Both the position numbers and the translations under genes were made by a program. Positions 9,433 to 18,469 of a DNA stretch of 64,000 bases are shown piece by piece. The number at the start of each line of letters is the position of its first letter. Within the stretch, counting starts at the first letter, position 1. The stretch is from positions 558,001 to 622,000 of the forward strand of contig NZ_JADFCO010000065.1 in assembly GCF_015356755.1 (NCBI RefSeq), read 5' to 3'. Source of the stretch: Nonlabens antarcticus. GTDB taxonomy: Bacteria > Bacteroidota > Bacteroidia > Flavobacteriales > Flavobacteriaceae. Under the pieces are notes generated by a model. It was not told the origin of the DNA. It searched no databases and was given only the letters and a program-made list of their open reading frames with translations.

Positions 9433-10341
9433 TTATTCATTCCATTTCAATTCATAAAGGTTAGCAGGAAACTCAATGTTCTGGCCAGCGATAATGCGCG
9501 TAAATTTTTCACTAGTTAAATAATAGGTGAACGCGCCATCCACTTTTCCAGCATAAGTTATGCCCTCAATTTGAGATCCCGTTCCCAACATTCCAGTAAT
9601 GTCAACCTTGCGATGCATTGTGGGCAACCCATCTATAATTTTCAATTGAGCAACAAATGGGGAAAGAGTAGGGCTGTAACCACAAATAACAATGGTGCCA
9701 TCTGGAGTAGTTGTAGCTCCTGTGACTAAACCACCTATGTTTAGAGTAGTAAGTGGATCTGATGGATAATTCCCAGCCTGAGTGCTGAATCTGTAGATCT
9801 TAGTATCTAATTTAACCCAGTCTTTTGTAAAAACATACATCTGACCTTCTATCACTGCAATGGCCTCTGCATCATAGCTGTTTTTATTGTATTCTCCATT
9901 CCCAAAATCAGTTTGATCATTAAATGAAAACGAGATCGTTTCAATAGCCGCTTTAGGATTATTCATCTGTGATTTTGCAATCTTGAAGATTTGTAAATCC
10001 TTTCTGTTAGCTAGATTATTTCCAATGTCTGCGATGTAAATAAAATTGTCATCAGATGCGATATCCTCCCAGTCTTTTACACGAGCGTTTTGATAAGATA
10101 TCGTTTCATTGATGGTGCCATCGAGATTGAGTTGTAACAAATTTGCAACGCCACCCATATCGCTATGGGAATATAATTTTCCATTTAGAAATAAAGCTCC
10201 AGAGGACTCTGTTAATTGAGGGTCCAAGTCAGCAATCTTTTGAATTTCAAAAACAGGCTCGCTGTCTGTCTCAATTTCCGCTGGATCCTTTGACTCACAA
10301 CTGGCGACTAGAGATATTATAAGGAGAATACGGTACGTCAT
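9433..10341 (-). CDS. Beta-propeller-like lipoprotein, paralogue B
   Basis: The ATG at 10341 gives MTYRILLIISLVASCESKD, a short lipoprotein signal with lipobox VASC; the longer ORF start adds seven residues including an extra Cys and is less likely. The 302-aa product aligns along its whole length with the neighbouring gene (shared LTESSGALFLNGKLYSHSDM, VKDWEDIA, ADIGNNLANRKDLQIFKI, NSYDAEA). This is a tandem duplication followed by strong divergence. Function is unknown; a secreted binding or sensing role is only a guess. Confidence 0.75.
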   Translation of the reverse strand: MTYRILLIISLVASCESKDPAEIETDSEPVFEIQKIADLDPQLTESSGALFLNGKLYSHSDMGGVANLLQLNLDGTINETISYQNARVKDWEDIASDDNFIYIADIGNNLANRKDLQIFKIAKSQMNNPKAAIETISFSFNDQTDFGNGEYNKNSYDAEAIAVIEGQMYVFTKDWVKLDTKIYRFSTQAGNYPSDPLTTLNIGGLVTGATTTPDGTIVICGYSPTLSPFVAQLKIIDGLPTMHRKVDITGMLGTGSQIEGITYAGKVDGAFTYYLTSEKFTRIIAGQNIEFPANLYELKWNE

Positions 10342-10479
10342 GCCGCAAGATAGTTTACACACGTTTTATGCATGTTAATAAACCTTCAAAGCAACAATCC
10401 GTTTTCATTTAAATAAGGTGGTTATTTCCTATTCAATTCCATAAATCAGATTCATAAAAGGGAAAACCTATCTTAAACA

Positions 10480-10511
10480 AAAAACCCTTTCTCGTGAGAG
10501 AAAGGGTTTTT
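10480..10511 (-). terminator. Rho-independent terminator of rpsB-tsf
   Basis: Perfect arms AAAAACCCTTTCTC / GAGAAAGGGTTTTT around a GTGA loop, 24 bp past the tsf stop, with a T-run on the minus strand. Confidence 0.93.
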
Positions 10512-10534
10512 AAAATCTTTTTGATAAGGTTTAC

Positions 10535-11497
10535 TTATGCAATAGAAACTCTTTTGAATCCTACTACATTAGCTCCTTTTGAATCCACATATTGAGCTAC
10601 CGTTTTCTTATCGTCCATGATAAAATCCTGGTCCAGTAAAGCAAGTTCTTTATCAAGAGAAACGTTGTCAGAGATGAAACGTTCTAGTTTTCCGGGAATA
10701 ATCTTATCCCAGATCGCTTCCGGCTTTCCTTCTGCTTTCAATTCTGCTTCATAGTTTGCTTTCGCTTCTGCAAGAGCACCGTCTGTAACTTGTGATCTAG
10801 AGATAAATTGAGGAATGTTTTTAAGCGGCTTGCCTAAACGACCTCTCTCGATGTTATCCTTTTCAATCGCAGCGATACGGGCTTCAGTCTCAGACTGAAC
10901 AAATGATGCATCAAAATCTTTGTAAGATAAAGTTGTCGCTCCCATAGAAGCTACCTGCATACTTACAGATTTTGCTACCTCTTCTTTATTGTCGCTTTCA
11001 GTTGTCAAACCAGTCAAAGCACCGATTTTTCCACCATGCACATAAGCACCTACAAATGGGGCCTCAAATACTTCAAAGCCTCCTATTTCTAGTTTCTCAC
11101 CTATAACACCAGTCTGCTCAATCAACTTTTCTCCTACGGTCATCCCGTCAAGATCAGCGGCAAGAACTTCTTCTTCAGTGTTACAGCTAAAAGCTGCATT
11201 TGCTACCTTTTCAGCTAGCTCAAGATAAGAATCGTTTTTTGCAACAAAATCAGTTTCACAGTTCAATGATAAAAGTATACCTCTGGTATTTTCATCATTG
11301 ATTTTTGCTACTACCACACCTTCAGAAGAATCGCGGTCTGCTCTTTTTGCTGCAACTTTTTGTCCTTTTTTTCTAAGGATGTCGATTGCTTTGTCAAAAT
11401 CTCCGTCTGCTTCTACAAGGGCGTTTTTACAGTCCATCATACCAGCACCGGTCGTGTTTCTTAGTTTACCTACTTCAGCGGCGGTTATTTTTGCCAT
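10535..11497 (-). CDS. tsf: Translation elongation factor Ts
   Basis: EF-Ts is the nucleotide-exchange factor for EF-Tu. The 320-aa protein begins with a UBA-like domain (KITAAEVGKLRNTTGAGMMD, then CKNAL) and continues with the signature LSLNCETDFVAKNDSYLELA near residues 75-95. Two further domains follow, including VGAYVHGGKIGALTGL. The length is slightly above E. coli Tsf and normal for Bacteroidota. It lies 36 bp after rpsB and ends at a strong terminator, so rpsB-tsf is a closed unit. Confidence 0.98.
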   Translation of the reverse strand: MAKITAAEVGKLRNTTGAGMMDCKNALVEADGDFDKAIDILRKKGQKVAAKRADRDSSEGVVVAKINDENTRGILLSLNCETDFVAKNDSYLELAEKVANAAFSCNTEEEVLAADLDGMTVGEKLIEQTGVIGEKLEIGGFEVFEAPFVGAYVHGGKIGALTGLTTESDNKEEVAKSVSMQVASMGATTLSYKDFDASFVQSETEARIAAIEKDNIERGRLGKPLKNIPQFISRSQVTDGALAEAKANYEAELKAEGKPEAIWDKIIPGKLERFISDNVSLDKELALLDQDFIMDDKKTVAQYVDSKGANVVGFKRVSIA

Positions 11498-11533
11498 TTT
11501 GTACGTTTTATTTTAGGGTTATAAGAGTTGTTG

Positions 11534-12358
11534 TTATTCTTCCTCTTCAGATGAAGCGGCTACAGCTTTTTTCTCTTTCTTCTCTTTTTTGTCTGCAGAG
11601 TCGTCAGCTTTTTTAGCTTTCTTCTCTTTTTTCTCCTTAGGTTGATCGTTATCAGATCCACCGTCGCTCTTACGGTCTGCCAAGCCTTCTTTAACTGCAT
11701 CAGTAGCAGCTTTCACAATAATCTCAATGGACTTAGAAGCATCATCGTTAGATGGGATTACATAATTGATATCACGTGGGTTAGCATTTGTATCTACCAT
11801 TGCAAAAATAGGAATACCTAATTTCAAAGCTTCAGCAACTGCGATGTGTTCACGAACAGTATCAACAATAAATAGAGCTGCTGGCATACGTGTCATTTCA
11901 GAAATAGAACCTAAATTCTTCTCTAATTTTGCACGCATACGATCTACTTGAAGACGTTCTTTCTTAGAAAGAGTTTCATAGCGACCATCCTTTTTCATAC
12001 GGTCTACAAGAGCCATCTTTTTAACTGCCTTACGGATTGTTACAAAGTTAGTTAGCATTCCACCAGGCCATCTTTCAGTGATGTAAGGCATGTCTGCATC
12101 TCCAGCATGTTGTGCAACGATATCTTTTGCTTGCTTCTTAGTAGCAACAAAAAGAATCTTACGTCCAGATGCAGCAATGCTACGCAATGCGTCTCTTGCT
12201 TCGTCTAGCTTTGCAGTAGTCTTGTAAAGGTTGATAATGTGGATTCCATTGCGTTCCATATAGATATACGGTGCCATGTTAGGATCCCATTTGCGGGTAA
12301 GGTGACCAAAGTGGACACCAGCGTCAAGTAAATCCTTGACTTCAATTGTATTTGCCAT
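11534..12358 (-). CDS. rpsB: Small ribosomal subunit protein uS2
   Basis: The 274-aa product has the S2 core: DAGVHFGHLTRKWDPNMAPYI at the start and RWPGGMLTNFVTI near residue 100. Near 165-200 are ALFIVDTVREHIAVAEA and GIPIFAMVDTNANP. A roughly 45-residue C-terminal tail is almost wholly Lys/Glu/Asp (KEKKEKKAKKADDSADKK), an extension seen in many Bacteroidota S2 proteins. It precedes tsf with a 36-bp spacer. Confidence 0.98.
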   Translation of the reverse strand: MANTIEVKDLLDAGVHFGHLTRKWDPNMAPYIYMERNGIHIINLYKTTAKLDEARDALRSIAASGRKILFVATKKQAKDIVAQHAGDADMPYITERWPGGMLTNFVTIRKAVKKMALVDRMKKDGRYETLSKKERLQVDRMRAKLEKNLGSISEMTRMPAALFIVDTVREHIAVAEALKLGIPIFAMVDTNANPRDINYVIPSNDDASKSIEIIVKAATDAVKEGLADRKSDGGSDNDQPKEKKEKKAKKADDSADKKEKKEKKAVAASSEEEE

Positions 12359-12499
12359 TGTTAAATAGTTTACGTTCTGTCAGATAGCAATGATCAAGTG
12401 GTCGTTCCACGATGGAAGTCGCCTTAAACATTTAGATGCTAAACTAGAACTCGAGGGCAATCGAGTTGACAGCAAATTAAAAAATAAATAAAGAACAAA

Positions 12500-12525
12500 T
12501 CCCGTTTGATAGATATCAAACGGGA
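12500..12525 (-). terminator. Terminator of rplM-rpsI
   Basis: Perfect inverted repeat TCCCGTTTGATA / TATCAAACGGGA, 15 bp past the rpsI stop; the minus-strand transcript continues TTTGTTCTTTATTTATTTTT. It separates rplM-rpsI from rpsB-tsf. Confidence 0.8.
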
Positions 12526-12539
12526 ATGTGTATTGTGTA

Positions 12540-12926
12540 TTAACGCTTGGAGAATTGGAATTTCTTTCTCGCTTTCTTTTGACCAAATTTCTTACGCTCG
12601 ACCATTCTAGGATCACGAGTCATAAGACCTTCTGGTTTAAGAGCAAGTCTGTGTTCTGCATCGATCTCAACAAGAGCTCTTGAAATTGCAAGACGTATAG
12701 CTTCTGCCTGTCCTGTAATTCCACCACCGAAAACGTTTACCTTAACATCATATCCATCGACGTTGTCAGTAAGCATAAAAGGTTGCTTTACTTTATATTG
12801 TAACGTACCAGTAGTAAAATAGCTATCTAATGGTTTGTTGTTGATCGTGATTTCGCCTTTACCTTCAGTCATGTAGATACGGGCTACGGCAGTCTTTCTT
12901 CTACCTATTTTGTGTAATGTCTCCAT
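12540..12926 (-). CDS. rpsI: Small ribosomal subunit protein uS9
   Basis: The 128-aa protein starts METLHKIGRRKTAVARIYM and contains GGGITGQAEAIRLAISRALV. It ends with the basic tail KARKKFQFSKR, whose terminal Lys-Arg reaches the P-site tRNA. It lies 3 bp after rplM, the universal rplM-rpsI pair. Confidence 0.98.
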   Translation of the reverse strand: METLHKIGRRKTAVARIYMTEGKGEITINNKPLDSYFTTGTLQYKVKQPFMLTDNVDGYDVKVNVFGGGITGQAEAIRLAISRALVEIDAEHRLALKPEGLMTRDPRMVERKKFGQKKARKKFQFSKR

Positions 12927-12929
12927 AGG

Positions 12930-13385
12930 TTACTTTACCTCGTTAAGATTAATAGTTTTAGGCTGTTGAGCACCATGCTCATGCTCAGCACCAGCATATA
13001 CTTTTAGATTGCGGTAAATAGCAGCACCTAATTTATTCTTAGGCAACATTCCCTTTACGGCATTTTCTACAACACGAGCAGGATCTTTAGTATACAACTC
13101 TCTTGCAGTAAGACTGCGCTGACCACCAGGATAACCTGTGTGGCGTATGTAACTTTTATCATCCCACTTATTACCGCTCAATTCGATGCCTGAGGCATTG
13201 ATGATAACAACGTTATCACCACAGTCGACGTGCGGCGTGTAGTTTGTCTTGTATTTTCCTCTCAAGAATTTTGCAGCGATGGAAGCCATGCGGCCTAACG
13301 GGTGGCCAGCAGCATCTATCAGTACCCATTCCTTGTTTACTGTAGCGCTATTCGCTGATACGGTTTTGTAACTTAAAGTATTCAC
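12930..13385 (-). CDS. rplM: Large ribosomal subunit protein uL13
   Basis: The 151-aa product carries WVLIDAAGHPLGRMASIAAK, GDNVVIINA and GMLPKNKLG, the conserved L13 segments. It is first in the rplM-rpsI operon and has a good Bacteroidota-type promoter about 50 bp upstream. Confidence 0.98.
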   Translation of the reverse strand: MNTLSYKTVSANSATVNKEWVLIDAAGHPLGRMASIAAKFLRGKYKTNYTPHVDCGDNVVIINASGIELSGNKWDDKSYIRHTGYPGGQRSLTARELYTKDPARVVENAVKGMLPKNKLGAAIYRNLKVYAGAEHEHGAQQPKTINLNEVK

Positions 13386-13436
13386 TATGAAATAGTTTTA
13401 ATTTCTTGTACGATTTTACTAACTAAAATCGGGCTG

Positions 13437-13466
13437 CAAATGTAATATTAAAAATTTGATTGACAA
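13437..13466 (-). promoter_or_regulatory. Promoter of rplM-rpsI
   Basis: On the minus strand TTG (13464-13466) is followed after 19 nt by TACATTTG (13437-13444). This fits the Bacteroidota sigma consensus TTG-N17-23-TAnnTTTG exactly. The -7 box is 51 bp before the rplM start codon. Confidence 0.75.
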
Positions 13467-13577
13467 GCAGTAGTAAAAACTTTTACACAGTTTATTTACA
13501 TTGCCAGGAATCGCATAGACCTCAAGGAAGTCGTATTTTTAACATGCTGCTTTATCCGCGGCAAATATAGTCATATA

Positions 13578-14399
13578 ATGAAATGGATTCTGTTTTTGTT
13601 TTGGTGCTGTTTCGTTTCCGCTTTCGCGAAAGCGCAATCTCTTCAATCCCCTGCTACAGCTCAAACCATTATCAATGCAGACACCTTTTACGGAGTTGAT
13701 GATTTTAATAATTTGTACCATGCTAAGAACAATGTGTTCTACAAAACGACGCCTGCAGATGAAACGACTCGTCAAAACCAACAGTTTTACGACCTTCAAT
13801 TAGGAGACCTGACAAGTGTTGACTTGATAAACCCGTTAAAGATCCTGTTGTTTTATCGCGACACTCAAACCATTGTCCTGCTGGATAATCGATTGAATGA
13901 AAGCTTGCGAATTGTCCTGTCCCAGATAAAACCATACCGTTATTTTGAGTTTGCCGCACTCGCTGGTGAACGCAGGTTATGGCTGTATAATATGGATATG
14001 CAAAGATTAGAACTTTTAGATTATAGTAATGAAGTGCTTATTTTTAGTTCTCCGGCAATACAGGATAATGTCCATTGCATGCTTACAGATTATAATTATT
14101 GCCATCTTATCACAGACGAGGGAATTGAAAGCTATAATAATTATGGAAGTAAGACCGCAACTTTAAAAATTACCGATTTCTCTGCAGCAGATTATGATTT
14201 TGAAGAGCTCGTCTTGCTTCAGGGAGGATTGTTGAACGGTTATAAATTTAATAAGGAATACCGTTTTGAAAAGGCGGAAATCAAGTGGAGGGCTTACGAA
14301 GAAGAGACTCCAGAATCGATGTACCTAAAGAACGGAAAACTCTATCTTTACCGCCGCGCTCGCGGGAGCGTTTTAGAGATTAACCAGAATAAGAACTAA
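13578..14399 (+). CDS. Exported protein of unknown function
   Basis: This 273-aa protein has a clear signal peptide, MKWILFLFWCCFVSAFAKAQ, with cleavage predicted after AFAKA. The cleavage region is encoded by the 16-bp palindrome repeat. The mature part is beta-rich with repeated Tyr/Leu/Asp segments and no cysteine pairing motif; a propeller-like fold is possible but not shown. It ends 1 bp before the deoxynucleoside kinase, so the two are probably co-transcribed. I do not recognise the family beyond 'conserved in Flavobacteriia'. Confidence 0.7.
   Translation: MKWILFLFWCCFVSAFAKAQSLQSPATAQTIINADTFYGVDDFNNLYHAKNNVFYKTTPADETTRQNQQFYDLQLGDLTSVDLINPLKILLFYRDTQTIVLLDNRLNESLRIVLSQIKPYRYFEFAALAGERRLWLYNMDMQRLELLDYSNEVLIFSSPAIQDNVHCMLTDYNYCHLITDEGIESYNNYGSKTATLKITDFSAADYDFEELVLLQGGLLNGYKFNKEYRFEKAEIKWRAYEEETPESMYLKNGKLYLYRRARGSVLEINQNKN
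13620..13633. repeat. Palindrome GCTTTCGCGAAAGC forming a signal-peptide site
   Basis: Perfect core at codons 15-19 of the exported protein, read as Ala-Phe-Ala-Lys-Ala, directly at the predicted signal peptidase I cleavage site. Confidence 0.95.
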
Positions 14400-14400
14400 C

Positions 14401-15018
14401 ATGCATATCGCCGTAGCAGGAAATATAGGAGCAGGGAAAACTACATTAACCCAGATGCTTGCCAAACATTATAAATGGACACCACAGTTTGAGGATGTTC
14501 TAGAGAATCCTTACTTGGAAGACTTCTACCAGGATATGGAGCGCTGGTCATTCAACCTACAGGTGTTTTTTTTGAACAGCAGATTTAGTCAGGTTCTAGA
14601 AATACGGGAGAGCGGTAAAAAAATTATTCAGGATCGAACAATCTATGAAGATGCCAGCATTTTTGCTCCTAACCTTCATGCCATGGGATTGATGTCCCAG
14701 CGTGATTTTGACAATTACACAAGACTCTTCAACCTTATGGAAAAACTGGTAGGTGCACCAGACCTATTGATCTACCTGCGCAGCTCTATTCCTAATCTTG
14801 TCAACCAGATCCACAAACGTGGTAGGGATTATGAGAACACAATATCCATTGAATATTTAAGCCGCCTAAACGAGCGCTATGAAGCCTGGGTGCACGGTTA
14901 TGATAAAGGCAATCTTCTTATTATTGATGTGGACAACATCGACTTTGTGAATAATCCAGAAGATATGGGAGAGGTTATCAATAAAATTGATGCAGAGTTG
15001 ACTGGACTTTTTGCCTAG
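14401..15018 (+). CDS. Deoxynucleoside kinase
   Basis: This 205-aa cytoplasmic salvage enzyme phosphorylates deoxynucleosides with ATP. It has the P-loop GNIGAGKTT at residues 7-15 and the catalytic/substrate segment QDRTIYEDASIFA near residue 80. The Arg-rich LID RGRDYE lies near residue 140. These are the dNK/dGK/dCK family signatures. Substrate preference among dA, dG and dC cannot be read from sequence. It starts 1 bp after the exported protein gene. Confidence 0.92.
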   Translation: MHIAVAGNIGAGKTTLTQMLAKHYKWTPQFEDVLENPYLEDFYQDMERWSFNLQVFFLNSRFSQVLEIRESGKKIIQDRTIYEDASIFAPNLHAMGLMSQRDFDNYTRLFNLMEKLVGAPDLLIYLRSSIPNLVNQIHKRGRDYENTISIEYLSRLNERYEAWVHGYDKGNLLIIDVDNIDFVNNPEDMGEVINKIDAELTGLFA

Positions 15019-15029
15019 AATTAAAAATT

Positions 15030-15605
15030 ATGGAAATAGGAACGGTGACAAAACTTAGTTGGAAAGTGAGGGTTTTATACGGTCTACTTTCTGGGGTGAT
15101 GTTTGCTGTCTTGATGCTTGCATTTGATTGGATCTTTTCAGATGAATTACAAAGTGTCTATGGTTATGTATTTCAAGGTGTGTTTTTCGGCTTTTTCATG
15201 GGAATAGCAATGGTTTATAGCAATAAGCACATGAGCAAATGGATGGGTTTTGGTAAAAAAGATTTTGCAAATCCAGAACTGGAACCAGATGAAGCAATAC
15301 AAATAGAAGGGCCGGCAAATCTTTTTAGAGGAATGGAAGGCGTAGGAGGAAAATTATTTCTTACGAATAAAAAGGTGATTTTTAACTCTCATAAATTGAA
15401 TATCCAGAAGGGTCAAACTAATATTCTTTATACTGATATTGAAGAAATTCAAGAACGGAAAACTGGTTTTATCGTAAATAATGGAATCCGCATTAGGACT
15501 GTTGATGAAATAGAATATGATTTTGTGGTTAATAGTAGGGAACAATGGCTGGAGGAGTTGGGTAAACGGGTGCAATTTGCTGGTGGTAAATTAGGGTTGG
15601 ATTAA
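15030..15605 (+). CDS. GRAM-domain membrane protein
   Basis: The 191-aa product has two hydrophobic helices (about residues 13-33 and 45-62). They are followed by a soluble domain from about 90 with GGKLFLTNKKVIFNSHKLNI, which matches the GRAM/PH-like pattern of membrane-binding domains. It likely sits in the inner membrane with the GRAM domain in the cytoplasm. It follows the kinase gene by 11 bp on the same strand. Function is unknown. Confidence 0.75.
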   Translation: MEIGTVTKLSWKVRVLYGLLSGVMFAVLMLAFDWIFSDELQSVYGYVFQGVFFGFFMGIAMVYSNKHMSKWMGFGKKDFANPELEPDEAIQIEGPANLFRGMEGVGGKLFLTNKKVIFNSHKLNIQKGQTNILYTDIEEIQERKTGFIVNNGIRIRTVDEIEYDFVVNSREQWLEELGKRVQFAGGKLGLD

Positions 15606-15684
15606 TCTATTTCTTTCTTTGGTAAATAAAAGTACGGATACGGGCGTGTTAGATTGTAACGGTCAAATTCAAAGTAAATTTTCC

Positions 15685-15723
15685 TAATTATTACGAACGT
15701 AAATGCGAGCCTCTGGCTCGTGC
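15685..15723. repeat. Hairpin-bearing dispersed repeat, copy 1
   Basis: Contains CGAGCC-TCT-GGCTCG (15706-15720) preceded by TTATTACGAA. It is nearly identical to the stretch at 16292-16331 on the other side of a small lipoprotein gene. Confidence 0.75.
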
Positions 15724-15747
15724 TAAAAAAATCAAACTTAAAAACTG

Positions 15748-16197
15748 ATGAAATTCTTCAAATGTACTTTAGTTGCCTGTTTGTTTATTTCTTGTATTGA
15801 TTTAGGTTTAAAATCTTCTCAGCGCTTTCCAGAGTTTGACTTTGCCAGCATAAACGAAATAGTCCTTATGCCAAAAGGCGGCAAGAGTAAAAAATTATCA
15901 GGAGAGGCGGTTGAATATATTAGTACACAATTCGGTAATGATGATTGTTACTTAATGGATCAGGAAAAGCTTGATGATTTTTATGAGGATGAACTTGGCT
16001 CTCTTGTTTTTATTAACGACACAGACACATTAAACCTAGTAATAAAATCTTCTGATACTTATAAGGACAGAGTGATTGCCACTTTCACCACCACTGAGTT
16101 CTCTGTAAACTCAAATGTAGAAACCACAAGTTATCACAGATTCTATATTAAATTCGAATGTTACGACTATATAGTAAAAAGTAATGGAGAGGATTAG
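15748..16197 (+). CDS. Small lipoprotein of unknown function
   Basis: The 149-aa protein begins MKFFKCTLVACLFISCIDLG; LFISC is a lipobox with Cys at residue 16, so lipid anchoring is likely. The rest is polar, with FPEFDFASINEIVLMPKGGK and several Asp/Glu/Tyr-rich stretches, and no recognised domain. The gene stands between two copies of a hairpin repeat, which may mean it was acquired or has simply been bracketed by repeats. Confidence 0.65.
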   Translation: MKFFKCTLVACLFISCIDLGLKSSQRFPEFDFASINEIVLMPKGGKSKKLSGEAVEYISTQFGNDDCYLMDQEKLDDFYEDELGSLVFINDTDTLNLVIKSSDTYKDRVIATFTTTEFSVNSNVETTSYHRFYIKFECYDYIVKSNGED

Positions 16198-16291
16198 TTG
16201 GATAAGTCGAGTTGCTAGAAAGTACTTAAATCTTCTGGCCACGAGCCCAGAGGCCTGCGCCAACTTATTTATCGATTCCAAGAAATCCAAC

Positions 16292-16331
16292 TTAGTTATT
16301 ACGAAATTTAGTGCGAGCCTCTGGCTCGTGC
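16292..16331. repeat. Hairpin-bearing dispersed repeat, copy 2
   Basis: TTATTACGAA followed by TGCGAGCCTCTGGCTCGTGC; the hairpin arms are at 16314-16328. Same orientation as the copy at 15685. Confidence 0.75.
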
Positions 16332-16340
16332 CGTTGCAAT

Positions 16341-17369
16341 CTAAACAATCCATCCCATCTCCCGCGCATGCTTTATCGCCTCGCTGGATTCTTTTACAAT
16401 CAATACTGGGCAAACCTCAAAAGCTTCTGCCATCTCCTTTATGGCGGCCATTTTTTTTGAATGATTTACAGCTCGTATATAAATCGCTTTTATCCGTTCT
16501 GGATACTCTTTGGCGGCACTGGTGTAATAGGCGGTGTCATGCTCGCCAGCATCTCCTATCAAAATAAATTTACGGTCTGGGTAATGCCTCAGAATATTGA
16601 TGAGTTCGTGCTCCTTATGGGGACGTTCCAGCCTTTCTGTGCGATCCCATGGCGTTGGAAAATCGCGCAAGAGAATAGGTCCTTTGGGAAAACCGTGGAA
16701 GTCTACAAATTTTTCTAGATAGCGGTACAAATTCCAAGGGCTGTTGCTCAAATAAAATAGCGGGTTTTGATCCTTACCGCTGGCACCTCGATGTAATAAT
16801 TGGTAAAAGCTGGCGGCATCTTTAAAGGGCGATCGCTGGTCATAGTTGCGGAAAAATGTATTGAACGCCACCCGCAATTTGAGGAAACTGGTGACACCGG
16901 TTTTCATAATAGTATCATCAATATCACTAATCACACCGTAGCCAGACGTGTTAGGAGGTACAAGTGTTTCTCCAGTAAATTTATTGATCGATATTCTATG
17001 TTGGGATTTCGCTTTCGCGAAAGCGGAATTCTCCTCACCAAATGAAACACTCAACTGTAAATATCCTTTCTCATCTGCGAGGTCTTGCAAGTCGGCTTTT
17101 GTGTTGATGTCAAACAAGAAATAGCCTTCGCTATCTGTTTCATTTTCAAAATGATCGCCATTGGGAAGCGTCAATCGTACGGGAATATGGCGTATTTCAT
17201 CCGTAGAAAATGCACGCCAGGTGTTTCTTATCGTTTGATAAAAAGTCTGTTGCTCATACAGTTTGAGGGGTTGATCCTCCAGCGCTCGACCGCGTACATA
17301 GAGATGATCCTCGCCGCTATAAGTGCGGAATACATCGATGATCCAGGGATCACGTTGAAATAAAGCCAT
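16341..17369 (-). CDS. App1-family phosphatase (DUF2183)
   Basis: I prefer the ATG at 17369 (MALFQRDPWIIDVFRTY), which aligns with how this family begins; an upstream ATG at 17405 adds 12 residues. The 342-aa product has an N-terminal beta domain and then a HAD-like catalytic part. The motif DIDDTIMKTGV is near residue 170, and SNSPWNLY and KFILIGDAGEHD follow further on. Relatives of yeast App1 dephosphorylate phosphatidic acid. No signal peptide is seen, so it is likely cytoplasmic. A palindrome copy encodes AFAKA in the linker between the two domains. Confidence 0.85.
   Translation of the reverse strand: MALFQRDPWIIDVFRTYSGEDHLYVRGRALEDQPLKLYEQQTFYQTIRNTWRAFSTDEIRHIPVRLTLPNGDHFENETDSEGYFLFDINTKADLQDLADEKGYLQLSVSFGEENSAFAKAKSQHRISINKFTGETLVPPNTSGYGVISDIDDTIMKTGVTSFLKLRVAFNTFFRNYDQRSPFKDAASFYQLLHRGASGKDQNPLFYLSNSPWNLYRYLEKFVDFHGFPKGPILLRDFPTPWDRTERLERPHKEHELINILRHYPDRKFILIGDAGEHDTAYYTSAAKEYPERIKAIYIRAVNHSKKMAAIKEMAEAFEVCPVLIVKESSEAIKHAREMGWIV
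17011..17024. repeat. Palindrome GCTTTCGCGAAAGC inside the App1-like gene
   Basis: Perfect core read as Ser-Ala-Phe-Ala-Lys-Ala-Lys in a likely inter-domain linker, away from the HAD motifs. Confidence 0.95.
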
Positions 17370-17405
17370 AGAGATTTCTGAAACTGAAAGGTACAAAAGC
17401 CTCAT

Positions 17406-17789
17406 AGGAACAACCTTTACAAAAAAGCCAAAAAAATCAGATCAAAATATTTTGAGCAGTTTTGTAGAAGTATGGAATTTGGGAAAAATAAGCGCCAGTT
17501 TTCTATCCGTTTCTGGTCGAATTTAAAGTCTTTATCGATTTGAAGCTCAAGTTTAATCAGAATAAAATGGTCAGGTCATAGCAATAAAGTGTTGATGCTC
17601 CATTTTTTCAACAGTAGATATTCCTCTTAGGCTGTCAGTTTATCAAAGGAATAAGCTCTATTCCAAAAGGAGGTTTGATTCCAGTAAATTTATCCCACAG
17701 CAACTAATAATAAAATGGTTTTATGTCAAATTGATGGTATGGCGCTACTATGGTAGGTTGATTGTGAGAGATACAGGTGCTGTATTTCT
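17406..17789. other. Intergenic region, nothing recognised
   Basis: Very AT-rich spacer with no credible reading frame, RNA gene or strong hairpin that I can see. Confidence 0.6.
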
Positions 17790-18251
17790 TTAAATAATTT
17801 TTATGGCTACCGTTAAAATTAAAGGTATCATACAAAGTCCAAATATTATATTCTCATAAATAGTTTTCTTGTTTGGAGCATATTTTGTTTTATAAAAAAA
17901 CATGAGTAATGTATGGACAATTAGGAAAAATAAAGTGTAGAAAATATAACTACCGATACTACCATAGGCCGGCTCAATGAACCCATATATTATAAATCCT
18001 ATGTAGAGTGCGACCGAAGAGTAAAATATAATTTTAAACCTAAAAACTGTATGTTGGTTATAATCTATAGTTAATAACCATACGTATGAAGTTATAATGC
18101 AAGAAATGGTGATTATAGATGCGAATATGTTTATATAACTAGCCTGTTTTGGGTGTTTATCATTGAGCCAGAAAAACAGTATAATTGATATAACACTTAG
18201 TACAAATAACGATAAAACAGTCTTTTTTAATATGTTTTGGATATTTCTCAT
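17790..18251 (-). CDS. Hypothetical multi-pass membrane protein
   Basis: The 153-aa product has five hydrophobic segments (approximately residues 12-29, 42-62, 74-92, 100-118 and 133-151) joined by short loops. It has no charged motif that suggests a known family. Base composition is more AT-rich than the neighbouring housekeeping genes, and the surrounding 2 kb is gene-poor. Function is unknown. Confidence 0.55.
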   Translation of the reverse strand: MRNIQNILKKTVLSLFVLSVISIILFFWLNDKHPKQASYINIFASIITISCIITSYVWLLTIDYNQHTVFRFKIIFYSSVALYIGFIIYGFIEPAYGSIGSYIFYTLFFLIVHTLLMFFYKTKYAPNKKTIYENIIFGLCMIPLILTVAIKII

Positions 18252-18469
18252 GCCAATTATTAATAATTAATTTCGAAATTAAATCTCTAAGTGTCTGAAT
18301 TTAGTAACAAAAATCGCACAAACAAAACTTGGCGAATGTCAGTATCTTTAAGTGTTGTACCATGAGTTTTATTTGGTTTTTACAGGTCAATATAAATTAA
18401 GTGGAGAAACATTAACGCTTTGACAGAATAGAGAAACTACTCAAGAGCTTATTGCTTCAATTTCTATTA

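Noticed and set aside
16184-16567. 127-codon plus-strand ORF opposite the App1-like gene
   Set aside because: Mostly the antisense shadow of the App1-like gene, with its first part inside the hairpin repeat.
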